This document shows positions 25,293 to 35,700 of a stretch of 64,000 nucleotides of DNA, one piece after another. A program made the translations under genes and the position numbers. This stretch comes from Variovorax sp. RA8. GTDB lineage: Bacteria; Pseudomonadota; Gammaproteobacteria; Burkholderiales; Burkholderiaceae_C. The stretch is taken from contig NZ_LR594662.1 of the NCBI RefSeq assembly GCF_901827175.1, forward strand, positions 2,542,001 through 2,606,000. Direction: 5' to 3'. A model generated the notes under the pieces. That model saw only the letters and a list, made by a program, of their open reading frames with translations, was not told the DNA's origin and searched no databases. The stretch's first letter is position 1, and each line of letters opens with the position of its first letter.

Positions 25293-25793
25293 ATGTATCA
25301 ACGCATACTTGTTCCCATCGACGGCAGTGCCACCTCGCTGCGAGGCCTGGACGAAGCACTTCGGCTGTCCAAGCTCACCGGCGCGAAGCTCCGGCTCGTT
25401 CACGTGGTGGACGAGTTGAAGTACGTGACGGGGTTCGAGACCTTCGCCACCTACAGCGGTGACGTGGTGCCGCTGATGGCGGAGGCGGGCAGGAAGATTC
25501 TCGAGCAGGGGAGGGAGCGTGCACAGCGCGCCGGCATCGATGCGGAGAGCGCGCTCTTCACGTCGGTCGCGGGCCGGGTCTCCGAGATCGTGGTCGACCA
25601 GGCAAAGGTCTGGAACGCGGATCTCATCGTGATCGGCACGCACGGCCGCCATGGCGTTGCGCGGGCGTTCCTGGGGAGCGACGCCGAGCAGGTGTTGCGC
25701 ATGGCGCCGATTCCGGTGCTGCTCGTCAATGCCGGCCAGCGCGAGGCGGAAGGCAGCGGTGCGGCAGCCGAGCCGGCGGTCGTTCAAGCCTGA
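25293..25793 (+). CDS. Universal stress protein (UspA family)
   Basis: 166-residue single Usp domain: MYQRILVPIDGSATSLRGLD at the N-terminus and VIGTHGRHGVARAFLGSDAE near the C-terminus for nucleotide binding. The last ~15 residues are an Ala/Glu-rich extension. The ATG at 25293 has AAGGGAG upstream and follows acs by 13 bases, so it is very likely co-transcribed with acs. It is a different gene from the usp at 6736, sharing only family-level similarity. Confidence 0.92.
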   Translation: MYQRILVPIDGSATSLRGLDEALRLSKLTGAKLRLVHVVDELKYVTGFETFATYSGDVVPLMAEAGRKILEQGRERAQRAGIDAESALFTSVAGRVSEIVVDQAKVWNADLIVIGTHGRHGVARAFLGSDAEQVLRMAPIPVLLVNAGQREAEGSGAAAEPAVVQA

Positions 25794-25824
25794 CCCTGCG
25801 CACTCGATTGCCGGAACTTGTTCA

Positions 25825-25844
25825 CGCCGAAGCACGATTCGGCG
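25825..25844 (+). terminator. Hairpin after acs-usp
   Basis: Perfect seven-base stem CGCCGAA-GCACGA-TTCGGCG starting 31 bases after the usp stop. No T tract follows, so termination is plausible but not proven. Confidence 0.4.
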
Positions 25845-26016
25845 ACGGAACGCGCCCCCCTGTGCCCTAGTTCCTCGCGTGACGGAAGATGCACGCGCAT
25901 CATTGCCGAATCGGCACGCTGGCGCAGGCATCCGCCCTCGGCAGCAATCACTCGCCTCCACCCTTGAACTCGCAACCGAGGTCGCTCGCGGCCTCGGAGG
26001 CCGCTTGTGTTTGCCA

Positions 26017-26376
26017 ATGGACAATATTCTTCGGACATGGACGTTCTGGATTCGCACCCCGCTGCGCGAAGAATGCAGGGCGCATCTCGAACAGGGAAAG
26101 CTGAAAGAGATGCGGGCAGCCCCGGGCAACCAGCGAGCGGCTGCACTGTTTCGCGACCGGGGGGACGGCACGACCGTGGTGGTCGTCATGTCGATCTGGG
26201 ATTCAATGGCGAGCATTCGCGCATTTGCCGGCGAAGATCATGACCAGCCATCCATCGACGCAGCCGACAGGCCCAAGCTCTTCGATCGAGAACCCGTGGT
26301 GCGCCATTACACGGTGCCCGATTGGAATTCTCTCGATCGCCTGCCGCCCGGTTGTCTTCCGGACCTCGACGAGTGA
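26017..26376 (+). CDS. Small ABM-like (antibiotic biosynthesis monooxygenase fold) protein
   Basis: 119-residue protein from an ATG at 26017 (MDNILRTWTFWIRTP). The pattern of an N-terminal strand, a helix, GTTVVVVMSIWDSMASIRAF and a final strand (VVRHYTVPDW) resembles small dimeric ferredoxin-like ABM proteins, which often act on quinones or have unknown substrates. There is no clear ribosome site near this ATG (a GGAGG lies 16 bases away), so start and even expression are uncertain. It converges on the FAD oxidase gene with a 63-bp gap. Confidence 0.5.
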   Translation: MDNILRTWTFWIRTPLREECRAHLEQGKLKEMRAAPGNQRAAALFRDRGDGTTVVVVMSIWDSMASIRAFAGEDHDQPSIDAADRPKLFDREPVVRHYTVPDWNSLDRLPPGCLPDLDE

Positions 26377-26439
26377 CGCCAGGCCTGAAGCTGCTTCTTC
26401 GCCTATGTTGCAACGGCGGCCGCCAGCCCATCGGCCGAT

Positions 26440-27861
26440 TCAGGCCTGCGGCCGGATGTTCTGGTTCTGGCTGAACAGGTTGCCTGGGTCGTATTTGGCC
26501 TTCAGCCTGGCCAGCCGTGCATAGTTCGGACCATAGGCGCCGCCCGCCACGCGCTGCATCTCGTCCTCTGGCATGAAGTTCACGTAGACGCCGCCGGTTG
26601 CGTGCGGCGACAGTGCGTCGAACAGTGCGCGCGCCCAATCGATGCACTTGCGGTCGCTGCCGGCGTCGCGCCAGCGCGTGTGCACATTGACGACGAACTC
26701 GGCATCGCGGTGCGGATAGGCCGTGTCGCCGACCTCGACTCGATTGACCTGCCCGCCCAGTTGGCCGATGAAGATCTCGCACTCGTCGCTCGGGAGCCGG
26801 GCGGTGGCGTCGCACACGATGCGTTCGACATCGGTGGTCAGCGCCGTGAAATCATGCGACTTCCAGTAATTGCGTGCGCCCGGTTGCAGGAGCGGGTCGA
26901 AGGCGGTCTGCCAAGCCGCGAAGGGCATCGGTCCGACGTGCTCGCCGGCCGGCACGCCCCAGCTGCGCAGCGGCCTCGCGAGCTCCTCGCCTCGCCCGAG
27001 CTCGCCGATCCAGCAGAAGGGGATGACGACCACCTCCTTGCCGTGCACATCCGCCGGAAGGAAGGGAAGGGGGGGCGCCTTGCGCAGCACCATCCAGGTG
27101 GTCATCTCGTCGCCAGCCTCGGCCGTGAACCTGCGATAGCCCTCGAACACCTGCTTCGCCTGAGCGAGCGGATAGACGATCAGCCCGGCCAGCACCTCGG
27201 GGCCGAGGGGATGCAGCCGGTATTCGAACGAGGTGACCACGCCGAAGTTGCCGCCGCCGCCGCGCACGGCCCAGAACAAGTCGGCATTCTGCGTCGCGCT
27301 CGCCTGCACGAGCTCGCCGGAAGCGAGCACCACGTCGACGGCCGTCAAGTTGTCGATGGTCAGCCCCCGCTTGCGGCTTTGCCAGCCGAAACCGCCACCC
27401 AGCGTGAGTCCTGCCATGCCGGTGGTCGAGTTGATCCCCGTGGGCGTGGACAACCCGAAGGCCTGCGTCTCGCGATCGAAATCAGACAGCAGCGCTCCGG
27501 GTTCGACACGCGCCAGGCGTGCCACCGGGTCGACGCGGACCGATTTCATCCCTGACAGGTCGATCATCAGGCCGCCGTCGCAGGCGGCCTTGCCGGCGAT
27601 GTTGTGGCCACCGCCCTTGACCGCCATCAGGAGCCGGTGCTCTCGCGCAAAGTTCACGGCCTGGATCACGTCGGCTGCGCCCGCGGCACGCACGATCGCA
27701 GCCGGCCGGCGGTCGACCATGCCGTTCCACAGCGTGCGCGACACGTCGTAGCCTTCATCCGCGGGCAGCAGCAGGCTGCCGCGCAGCGCCGCGCGCAACG
27801 TTGCAATGGGCTCGTCGGCGATGCCGACCGTACCGCCTTGGGTGGTGTGAAAGTCAATCAT
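26440..27861 (-). CDS. FAD-linked oxidase, berberine-bridge-enzyme family
   Basis: 473-residue flavoprotein oxidase. N-terminal PCMH-type FAD-binding domain with VKGGGHNIAGKAACDGGLMI (the His is the expected covalent FAD attachment), then GLSTPTGINSTTGMAGLTLG and GGGFGWQSRKRGLTIDNL. C-terminal BBE segment YVNFMPEDE...YDPGNLFSQNQNI. The Cys found in bicovalent relatives seems absent (TGINSTTG), so FAD is probably attached only by His. No signal peptide is evident. Substrate is unknown; sugars, alcohols and alkaloids are all possible in this family. Confidence 0.88.
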   Translation of the reverse strand: MIDFHTTQGGTVGIADEPIATLRAALRGSLLLPADEGYDVSRTLWNGMVDRRPAAIVRAAGAADVIQAVNFAREHRLLMAVKGGGHNIAGKAACDGGLMIDLSGMKSVRVDPVARLARVEPGALLSDFDRETQAFGLSTPTGINSTTGMAGLTLGGGFGWQSRKRGLTIDNLTAVDVVLASGELVQASATQNADLFWAVRGGGGNFGVVTSFEYRLHPLGPEVLAGLIVYPLAQAKQVFEGYRRFTAEAGDEMTTWMVLRKAPPLPFLPADVHGKEVVVIPFCWIGELGRGEELARPLRSWGVPAGEHVGPMPFAAWQTAFDPLLQPGARNYWKSHDFTALTTDVERIVCDATARLPSDECEIFIGQLGGQVNRVEVGDTAYPHRDAEFVVNVHTRWRDAGSDRKCIDWARALFDALSPHATGGVYVNFMPEDEMQRVAGGAYGPNYARLARLKAKYDPGNLFSQNQNIRPQA

Positions 27862-28004
27862 GGAACTGTTCTCCTTGAACTGCCGCCGGCCGGCCGGAAG
27901 GCCGCGGTTTCGACGGCGTGAGAGGAAGTCTGCGAGGTGTCGGTAATCACCGCGCGTCGCGGCAGCTCATGTTTGTATCGCCCTGGTATCGGAGGGCAAG
28001 CGGT

Positions 28005-31000
28005 TTAGCCGCCGTGGGAGGTGCTGCCGCGCCCCCTGTGAAGCCATGACTCCATCAGCGCACGCAGTGCCCGGTTGTCCACGGGCTTGTGCAGCACGCC
28101 GCTGACGCCGTGGTGCTTCGCTTCGGCTTCATCGACGCTCTCGGCGTTGCCGGTGTACAGCAAGACCGGCAGACCCGGGCGCAGATCGGTGGCGCGCTGC
28201 GCGAGCTGCAGACCGTCGAGCTGCGGCATCGTCTGGTCAGTGATCAGCAGGTCGAGCGGCCGACCCGGATCGTCCAGCCAGGCCAGCGCCTCCAGCGGGC
28301 TGCGATGCAGCACCACCTCGATGCCCCAGCCGGACAGCAATTCGACCATGAAGTCGCCGACCATGACCTCGTCATCGACAACCATGACGCGCGCGCAAAG
28401 CGCTCCGCCGGCCGCTGCCACGGCCGGGGCGTCAGGGGCGTCGACCTCCGCGTCGCTGGCCGGCGGCAGCATCACGCGGAACACGGAGCCAGCGCCGAGC
28501 GATGTCTCGACGATGACATGGCCTCCGTGGTCATGCACGATGCCGTGCACCATCGCCAGGCCCATGCCCGAGCCACGGCCGACCTCCTTGCTGGAGGTGA
28601 AGGGCTCGAAGATGCGGTCGATCAGGTCCGGCGCGATCCCGCTGCCGCTATCGGCGACGCTCAACTCGACCCAGCGGCCGGCGTCGACCTGGGCGCGGCA
28701 CGACGCGCAGGTCCACCCGCCACTGCTGCGGCCCAGACGAACACGTATCCACCCCGACCCGCTGATAGCGTCGCGCGCGTTGATGCACAGGTTGAAAAGC
28801 ACCTGTTCGAGGTGCACGGCATCGACCGCCACGTGCAGCTCGCGGCCCCCGGTCGCGGGTGGTGCGGCAAATTCCAGCGACACCGAAGACGGCAGGGTGG
28901 CACGCAGCAGTTGCAGGGTCTGATCGACCAGCGGTGCCAACGCCAGGGTCCGGCGCTGGCCGCGCTGGCGCCGCGCGAAGGCCAGCATTTGCGCGATCAG
29001 CTCTCGGGCCCGCTGCGCAGCGATGTGCGCCTGGCCCAACTGGTGCTGCAGCCTGGCGTCTCCCAGGGCGTCGGCGCGCTCCAGGCCGAGGACCACGTAG
29101 CCGATGACGCTGGTGAGAATGTTGTTGAAGTCGTGCGCGATGCCGCCGGTGAGCTGGCCGATGGCCTCCATCTTCTGCGCCTGGCGCAGCTGGGCCTCGA
29201 GGCGCTCGCGCTCGGCCTCCGCGGCGCGGCGCTCGGTGATGTCACGGGCCGCATACAGCACGTGCGGCTCGCCGCGGTAAGTCAGCGGCATGCCGTTGAC
29301 CTCGAGGTAGAAGTGGCTGCCGTCCTTGCGCACGCCCGGCACCTCGAAGCGGACTGCGCTACCTGCCAGGATGGCAGAGTGCTGTTCCCGGTGGCGCTCC
29401 TGGAGCGCCTTGTCGGGTTGCGTCAGCACCCGCCTCGCACTCAGCACTTCGTCGCGCGTGTAGCCGCTCATGCTCAGGTAAGCCGGATTCACGTCCACCG
29501 CGCGGTAGTCGGCATCCCGCACGACCAGGCCGTCGGCAGAAGCGTTGAAGATCGCCCGGTATTGTTCCTCGCTGTTGCGCAGGGCCCGCTCGGCGCGCTT
29601 GCTCTGCGTCATGTCGCGTCCGATGTAAAGGACATGCGGTTCACCGTGGTGCATGATCGGAACGCCGCGCAGCTCCAGGTCATAACGCTGGCCATCGCGC
29701 CGCACGAGCTCGGTCTCGAGCCGGATCGGCTCGCCGGCCAGTGCCTGCTCGTGCAGGCGGCGGATCGTGGCCGCGACTTCCGGTGGGTTGGCCAGCACCC
29801 GGTCCACACCCAGCACTTCGTCGAGCCGGTAGCCGCTCATGCGCTCATAGGTTGCGTTGGCGTCCACGATGCTGAAATCGGAGGCGCGCAGCACCAGCGC
29901 GTCGGCCGAGGCGTTGAAGATGCCGCGGTACTGCGCCTCGTTGGCGCGCAGCGCACGCTCGCTCACGATCCGCTCGCTCACGTCGCGGCCGACGCCCAGC
30001 ACATAGGGCGTATCGCCCAGCCGGACCGGCAGATAGCGCAGTTCGATGAGGAACGAAGCGCCGTCGCCACGCGTCACCGGTTCGACCGCCTGCGTCTCGC
30101 GCCCTTGCAGAGCCGCTTCGATGTAGCCGATCAGGCGCTCCATGTCTTGCGAATCCGGGCGCTCCGTCCAATGCTTGCCGACCACCTGCTCGCGTGTCAT
30201 GCCGGTCATGCGCACGAAGGCCTGATTGATATCCACCGTACGCAGGTCCTGACTCCACAGCACCATCGAATCGACGCTGCCGTCGAAGATGGCCCGGTAC
30301 TTCTGCTCCTGGGCCTGCAGCGCCGCCAGCGCCGCCTTGCGCTCCGTGATGTCTCTCCCGACCGCCAGCACATGCGGGGTGCCGGCGTAGCCGATCGGCA
30401 AATAGCGCAACTCGATGTCGAACGTGCTGCCGTCCTGGCGCACGCCGCGCGTCTCGATCGATCCTTCCTGGCCGGCCAGCGCAGCGCGGATGCACCGGAT
30501 GCGACGGTCGCGCTCATGGTCATCGATGTTCGACGGGAGGGACTTGCCGATGATCTCCTCGCGCGCATAGCCGAACATGTACGCGAAGGCCGGATTGATA
30601 TCGACGATGCACAGCGCATCGTTCCACAGTGCCAGCGCATCGGCGCTGCCGTCGAAGATCACGCGGTACTGCTCCTCGCGCGAGCGCAAGGCCTCGATAA
30701 GGCTCGAGTCCTCGGAATCCTCGAAATCGGCGCGGTGGCCGGCCTCCGGGCGCCGCAGCGCCTCGCCTGCGCTGTTGCGCTCGATCTCGGCAAGGATGCG
30801 ACTCGCGAAGATCTTCAGCAGCGCCTCGGCCAGCGCGGGGTCGGGAAGCGGCTTGCGGTCCATTGCCGCCAGCAGCCCGAGCGGCCTGCCGCCAGCGTCG
30901 TTGAGCGCAAGAGCGGCATGCCAATCCATGCCCTCGGAGGCAAGAATCTTGCCGGGGGCGATTTCCGCCGCGCCGCGACGCCCGACGAAGTGGGCGGCGC

Positions 31001-31298
31001 GGCCGACCATCTGCGCCCAGGGGGAGCCCTCCAGCGGGAACTCGAAGTCGTCCAGTGGCTTGCCATCGAGCACGGCGGCCAGCGTTCGCAGGGTGCTGCG
31101 CGAGCTGTCGGTGAAAACCGCCACGAACACAGTCGCCACGCGCAGGATCTTCCGCAGCTCTTCCAACAGCGCGGCCATGGTGCCGGCCCCGGCGGCACCG
31201 GTACCGGCCACGACCTGCGCGGCCAGGTACATCGCTTCGGCCGCGTCGGTCCACGCGGGTTCGTCGGCGCAGCGAAGACGGCGTTCCGGGGCAGCCAT
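28005..31298 (-). CDS. Hybrid histidine kinase with four PAS domains and receiver
   Basis: About 1,097 residues, no membrane segment, so a cytoplasmic sensor. An N-terminal GAF-like region (residues ~10-200) is followed by four consecutive PAS/PAC units, each introduced by a [EQ]xxYRxIF[DN][AG]S motif. Next come a coiled linker, a HisKA domain (GGIAHDFNNILTSVIGY), a HATPase domain (NARDAISGSGW, ADSGSGIAPD, GSGMGLAMVHG) and a C-terminal receiver (VVDDEVMVGDFM, Asp in LLITDQTMPQLDG). No partner regulator is adjacent, so it is an orphan kinase. The start is uncertain: ATG 31298 is used; a GTG at 31376 and an ATG at 31367 are in frame upstream. Confidence 0.9.
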   Translation of the reverse strand: MAAPERRLRCADEPAWTDAAEAMYLAAQVVAGTGAAGAGTMAALLEELRKILRVATVFVAVFTDSSRSTLRTLAAVLDGKPLDDFEFPLEGSPWAQMVGRAAHFVGRRGAAEIAPGKILASEGMDWHAALALNDAGGRPLGLLAAMDRKPLPDPALAEALLKIFASRILAEIERNSAGEALRRPEAGHRADFEDSEDSSLIEALRSREEQYRVIFDGSADALALWNDALCIVDINPAFAYMFGYAREEIIGKSLPSNIDDHERDRRIRCIRAALAGQEGSIETRGVRQDGSTFDIELRYLPIGYAGTPHVLAVGRDITERKAALAALQAQEQKYRAIFDGSVDSMVLWSQDLRTVDINQAFVRMTGMTREQVVGKHWTERPDSQDMERLIGYIEAALQGRETQAVEPVTRGDGASFLIELRYLPVRLGDTPYVLGVGRDVSERIVSERALRANEAQYRGIFNASADALVLRASDFSIVDANATYERMSGYRLDEVLGVDRVLANPPEVAATIRRLHEQALAGEPIRLETELVRRDGQRYDLELRGVPIMHHGEPHVLYIGRDMTQSKRAERALRNSEEQYRAIFNASADGLVVRDADYRAVDVNPAYLSMSGYTRDEVLSARRVLTQPDKALQERHREQHSAILAGSAVRFEVPGVRKDGSHFYLEVNGMPLTYRGEPHVLYAARDITERRAAEAERERLEAQLRQAQKMEAIGQLTGGIAHDFNNILTSVIGYVVLGLERADALGDARLQHQLGQAHIAAQRARELIAQMLAFARRQRGQRRTLALAPLVDQTLQLLRATLPSSVSLEFAAPPATGGRELHVAVDAVHLEQVLFNLCINARDAISGSGWIRVRLGRSSGGWTCASCRAQVDAGRWVELSVADSGSGIAPDLIDRIFEPFTSSKEVGRGSGMGLAMVHGIVHDHGGHVIVETSLGAGSVFRVMLPPASDAEVDAPDAPAVAAAGGALCARVMVVDDEVMVGDFMVELLSGWGIEVVLHRSPLEALAWLDDPGRPLDLLITDQTMPQLDGLQLAQRATDLRPGLPVLLYTGNAESVDEAEAKHHGVSGVLHKPVDNRALRALMESWLHRGRGSTSHGG

Positions 31299-31515
31299 GC
31301 ACTGAAGTCTAGACCGCCGCGCAGCCGCGCGCAGGGGCATTGCCTTGGTGATACAGCGCGGATACATGCCGGACACACGCCGACGCTGACGCGGTCATGA
31401 GCAACTATCTGTCAATCGAAAGCGTTGCTTGCGCCTGCGCCGGGCGCCCGTCCTCCCCGAAAGTCAGCCGCAAGAGGGTCAGCTTCAATCCAACCGATCT
31501 TTGAGGACAACGGCC

Positions 31516-31797
31516 ATGTTCGGAAGCTACAAGAAGAAGATCGAGGCGTACTGCGAGGCAGCCGGAATCGAGGTCCCCATTGGGTTCGAGCGCCACTCGG
31601 CCGGGCGGTATGCCGCCATCGATCTTGATTCGAATCCGCCGAAGCTGGTCGCGACGACCTGGTCGAGTGTGCAGGACGCGGTGCACTACATGGCCAACCT
31701 GGCAGGAGGTCGCAGGACCAGGATGCTGGACTTCCTGAAGCGTCGCGAGCTCACCTTCAACGGGAAGGACAACCTGGTGCCAGGCAAACTCTTCTGA
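31516..31797 (+). CDS. Small conserved hypothetical protein
   Basis: 93-residue soluble, basic protein (MFGSYKKKIEAYCEAAGIEV) ending DNLVPGKLF. GAGGAC stands about eight bases before the ATG. Its charge pattern and the well-formed ribosome site suggest a real gene. I do not recognise a family and assign no function. It is divergent from the PAS kinase gene and convergent with the following small gene. Confidence 0.6.
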   Translation: MFGSYKKKIEAYCEAAGIEVPIGFERHSAGRYAAIDLDSNPPKLVATTWSSVQDAVHYMANLAGGRRTRMLDFLKRRELTFNGKDNLVPGKLF

Positions 31798-31858
31798 GGA
31801 TGATCAGCGCGTCTTGCGCGTCGGCCGACACCCCGAGGGATGAGTTCCCGGCGACGCG

Positions 31859-32263
31859 CTACAGATCCTCGATGACCAGGGCGCGATAGCGTTGCGCGAC
31901 GGAGTAGGGCGCGCGACGCACGACTTCCATCATCCGTTCAGCCGTCTCCGCGTCCGGCGTCTTGACCAGCAGGCCATGATGCCCTTCCTTCGCCAGCTTG
32001 GTGTAGGCCCTGACCGTGGCACCCTCGGTTCCCGCCGACGGCAGCGGATCGTCGGCGTCACTGACCGTCGGCGTGATCTGCGAAAGGATCGCGGCTGGCG
32101 TGAGCAGGAAGACCTCGCTGTCCTCGAGCTGCGCGCTGAGCTCCTCGCCGGCCGACACGGCAGTCGCTTCGTCCGGGAACATGACCATGGAATATCCCGT
32201 GGGATAGAAGGTGCCGCCGAGCGTGGAAATCATCGACGGATCGAGGCTGAAGGACGTCAACAT
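31859..32263 (-). CDS. Small conserved hypothetical protein
   Basis: 134-residue soluble protein. Alternating strands and helices (GYSMVMFPDEATAVSAGEEL, EVFLLTPAAILSQI, GLLVKTPDAETAERMMEVVR) suggest a small alpha/beta domain. The ATG at 32263 is preceded by GGAAAG. The frame stays open upstream to 32767 without conserved-looking text, so the shorter start is chosen. No family recognised. It is divergent from the giant gene across a 529-bp gap. Confidence 0.6.
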   Translation of the reverse strand: MLTSFSLDPSMISTLGGTFYPTGYSMVMFPDEATAVSAGEELSAQLEDSEVFLLTPAAILSQITPTVSDADDPLPSAGTEGATVRAYTKLAKEGHHGLLVKTPDAETAERMMEVVRRAPYSVAQRYRALVIEDL

Positions 32264-32792
32264 GACAACTTTCCGGGGTGAAGTGGGCGAGCCCCGAGGT
32301 TGCGGCATGCTGCGCCCGGCGCCTGGTAGGACGAGTGCGGCATCGGCCGACGGCAAGCGCCGGGTGCGGCGGGCGCTTTCGGCGGCGCGTGCATCCCGCT
32401 CGGAGCCGCGCGACCACCCTCGGCCTGCGTCTCCCGGCAAGAGCGAAGCTCGGTCTTTCTTGCGATGCCGCGGATGGGTACCTGCCCGGCCTGACGCTGT
32501 CGTGAAAAGTGCCCTGCAACGGGGCCTCGTTGCAGCGCGCATACATACAAGCAGTAACGCGCGTTCACCACACGTACGATCGCGTCGCTTCGCGCGGCCG
32601 CCAACTCCCGGCTGTGCTTTTTTCACAGGGTTGGGAATGCTCCGGCAGAGGCTAAAGCCCGCCGAGTGAATTGTTGTGGTTGAGCTTGTACCTCTGCGCT
32701 GATCCCCCCTGCGTCCCGATGACAGCCGAGTGTGCATCCACACGCCCTCAGGCATCGCCGATGCCATCGTCTCCCGAAAGCTGAAACCTCAC
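32264..32792. other. 529-bp intergenic region upstream of the giant gene
   Basis: No convincing coding sequence. It contains the inverted repeat at 32514-32535, the perfect palindrome AACGCGCGTT (32556-32565) and a hairpin CTGTG-CTTTTTT-CACAG (32612-32628) with the T run in its loop. No -35/-10 pair matched well. It should contain the promoter(s) of the giant-protein operon. Confidence 0.5.
32514..32535. promoter_or_regulatory. Perfect 8-bp inverted repeat upstream of giant gene
   Basis: CTGCAACG-GGGCCT-CGTTGCAG, 258 bases before the start of the giant gene. It could be an operator or an RNA hairpin; nothing in the sequence decides between them. Confidence 0.4.
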
Positions 32793-35700
32793 ATGCCAGA
32801 TTCAAAGGTCGACTTTCTTCGCCCGCGCACGCACCGCTTTGCCCTGGAGAGCCGCCAGCTGTTCGACGGCGCCGCCTTCGTCGAGGCGGCCACGCACGCG
32901 GCCGACGCACCGCAAGCGGGGAGTGCGCCTGCAGACGCCCATCATGCGGAGCCGGCGCATCCGGCATCCCCGCAGCAACACGCGCCGGCCGCGGCAGAGT
33001 CGGCACCGGCCCCGCAGCCCGCGCCGAGCGCACCGCACGAGGTCTATGTCGTCGACCGGAACGTCGCGAACTGGCAGCAGCTCGCCGCGTCGGTCCCCGC
33101 GGGTTCCGAACTGATCCTCCTGGACACCGGCTCTTCCGGCGTGCAGCAACTCGCCGACTCGCTCGGCGGCCAGAGCGGCATCACCGCGCTGCACATCCTG
33201 AGCCACGGCAGCGCCGGCGAGATCACGCTGGGCAACGAGCAGGTGGACGCGGCCAGCCTCGAGCGCTCCGCCGAGGCCTGGAGGACCATCGGCGCGAGCC
33301 TCGGCGCCGATGCGGACATCCTGCTCTACGGCTGCGATGTCGCAGCCGATGGCGCCCGGTTCTCGCAAGCGCTCGCCAGCCTGACCGGCGCCGACGTGGC
33401 GTCCTCCAGCGACGCCACCGGCGCGGCCACGCGCGGGGCGGACTGGACGCTGGAATCCTCCACCGGCCACATCGAGGCGCGGACCTTCGCCGACGCCGAC
33501 TACGACGGCGTCATGGCCGCCCCCACGGTCACCACCACGGCGACCCGGCTCGTCGTGACGGAGCCCAGCAGCCTCAACGCACCCGGCGCCGACCGCGGCA
33601 CGCTCAGCGGCTGGACCATCACCGACGACGGATCCGGCAACGTGACCGTCGCCGTCGTGGTCGAAGACCCGACGAAGGGCACGCTGTCCTCGGCCAGCAC
33701 CACCGGCGTCATCGGCATCGCGGGCGGCTACAGCTTCACCGGCAGCGTGGCGGCTGCGAATGCGTGGGTGAACCAGCTCGTGTTCACTGCGGCCGACGTC
33801 GAGCTCGGCACTACCGCGGCCAGCACCCGCATCGTCGTGACCGCCACCGACTCCGAAGCCCCCGCGCTGACCGCGACACGCGCGCTGGACGTGACGGTGA
33901 CGCCGTCGAACGACCCCGTGGCCGTGCCCGATGCGACCCAGTCGGTCAACGAGATCGGGAACACGGTCCTGACGGTGGCGACGCTGAACGCGATCGATCC
34001 CGAGGTGACGCTCGGCACCCAGGTGCCGAGCCAGGTGGTGTACGCCCTCACGGCCGACACCGCGCATGGCTACCTCATGCTCAACGGCACGCGCCTGGGC
34101 ATCGGCGCGGTGTTCACGCAGCAGGACGTGATCGATGGACTGGTGGTGTACGTCCACACCGCCACCGGCGCGGACCAGAACACGCAGGACGGCTTCGCGG
34201 TGCAGATCAACGACGGCGCCACGCCGTCGAACCGCTCCGACACGGCCGCCATCACGCTCGACGTCACGCCGCTGAACCAGGCGCCGACCGTCAGCGGCTC
34301 GGGCACCATCCTCGAAGGCCAGCCCGCCAATGCGCTCGACGGCGGCGGCAACCCGGCGTCGGTGGTCGGCAACTTCATCGTGGCCGAAGGCGGCGGCGAC
34401 GACGCCGACGCGGCACTCACCGTGCGGCTGACCAGCCTGCCGACCGACGGCACGCTGTTCTTCAGCGGCACGGTCACCATCGGCGGCGTGTCGCAGGCCG
34501 TCACCAACCGCGCAGTGACGCAGGCCGACATCGACGCGGGCTTCGTCTTCGCCTACGGAGCGCGTGGCGGCCTGACCTACGCCAACGCCGGCAACCGCGA
34601 CACCAACCCCGCGACGCCGTATCCGTACGCCGACGGCTTCGGCGTCGCGGTCAGCGACGGCGGTGGTGGTGCGGGCGGCGGCGCGGTGCAGACGACCAAC
34701 GCCACCATCGCGCTAACGATCCAGCCCACCGACGACGATCCGGCTCTCGATCCGGCGAGCAGCTTGGTTGCCACCGTCACCGCCCCCGGCGACGGCAGCG
34801 GCGCCTACACGGTGACGCTGACCGAGGCGATGCTGAATGCCTTCGACGTCGACTCCAGCGACGATCGCCTGACCATCGCCGTGACCTCGCAGGCCATGCT
34901 CGACCAGGGTCGCCTGCTGCTCAACGGCCAGGTGCTGCCGAGCGGCGGCACCTTCACCATCGCCGACGTCAAGGCGGGCCGCGTGCAGTACGTGCAGCAG
35001 GCCGGTGCGGGACCGAACCAGACCGACGTCTTCCAGTTCCAGGTGCGCGACAACACGACCAGCGTCCGCTGGAATGCCGACGGCACGCGCGTGGAGCGCG
35101 ACGGCGGGCAGTACAACGACGGCGGCACGCCCGGCAACTACGTCGACGACAGCCTGCGGACCTTCGATTTCACGTTCAACCTGGTCGAGACGCCCACCGG
35201 TAACAACGGCAGCTTCCCGCCCCTGGACAACGCCACCACCCACGCCGATTCCAATTACGCCGGCACCAACGACAGCGGCGTCTCGCGCGGAACCCTGAGC
35301 GAAGGCGGCACCATCGTGCTGGCCGGCACCGGCAGCGACTTCAGCGTCACGCCCGGCCTGAGCTACACCGCCGACGGCGTGCCGCCCGAACAGGTGGTCT
35401 ACACCATCCTCGGCTTCGACGGCGTGGCCGGCGGCGCATGGAACGGCGTGCTGCAGCGCTTCAACGGCACGACGTGGGTGGCCATGGGGGTGTACGACAC
35501 CTTCACCCAGGCCGATCTGAATGCCGGCAGCATCCGCTTCCAGCACGACGACGCCAGCGAGGATTTCGAGTCGAGCGTGCGGCTCTCCGCATCCGCCGGC
35601 GTGCTCGTCGACGACGGCGCGGGCGGGCTGACTTCCGATTCGTGGGACACCAGCTTCACCTTCTTCATCACGCCGGTCAACGACACGCCGGTCACGCTGG

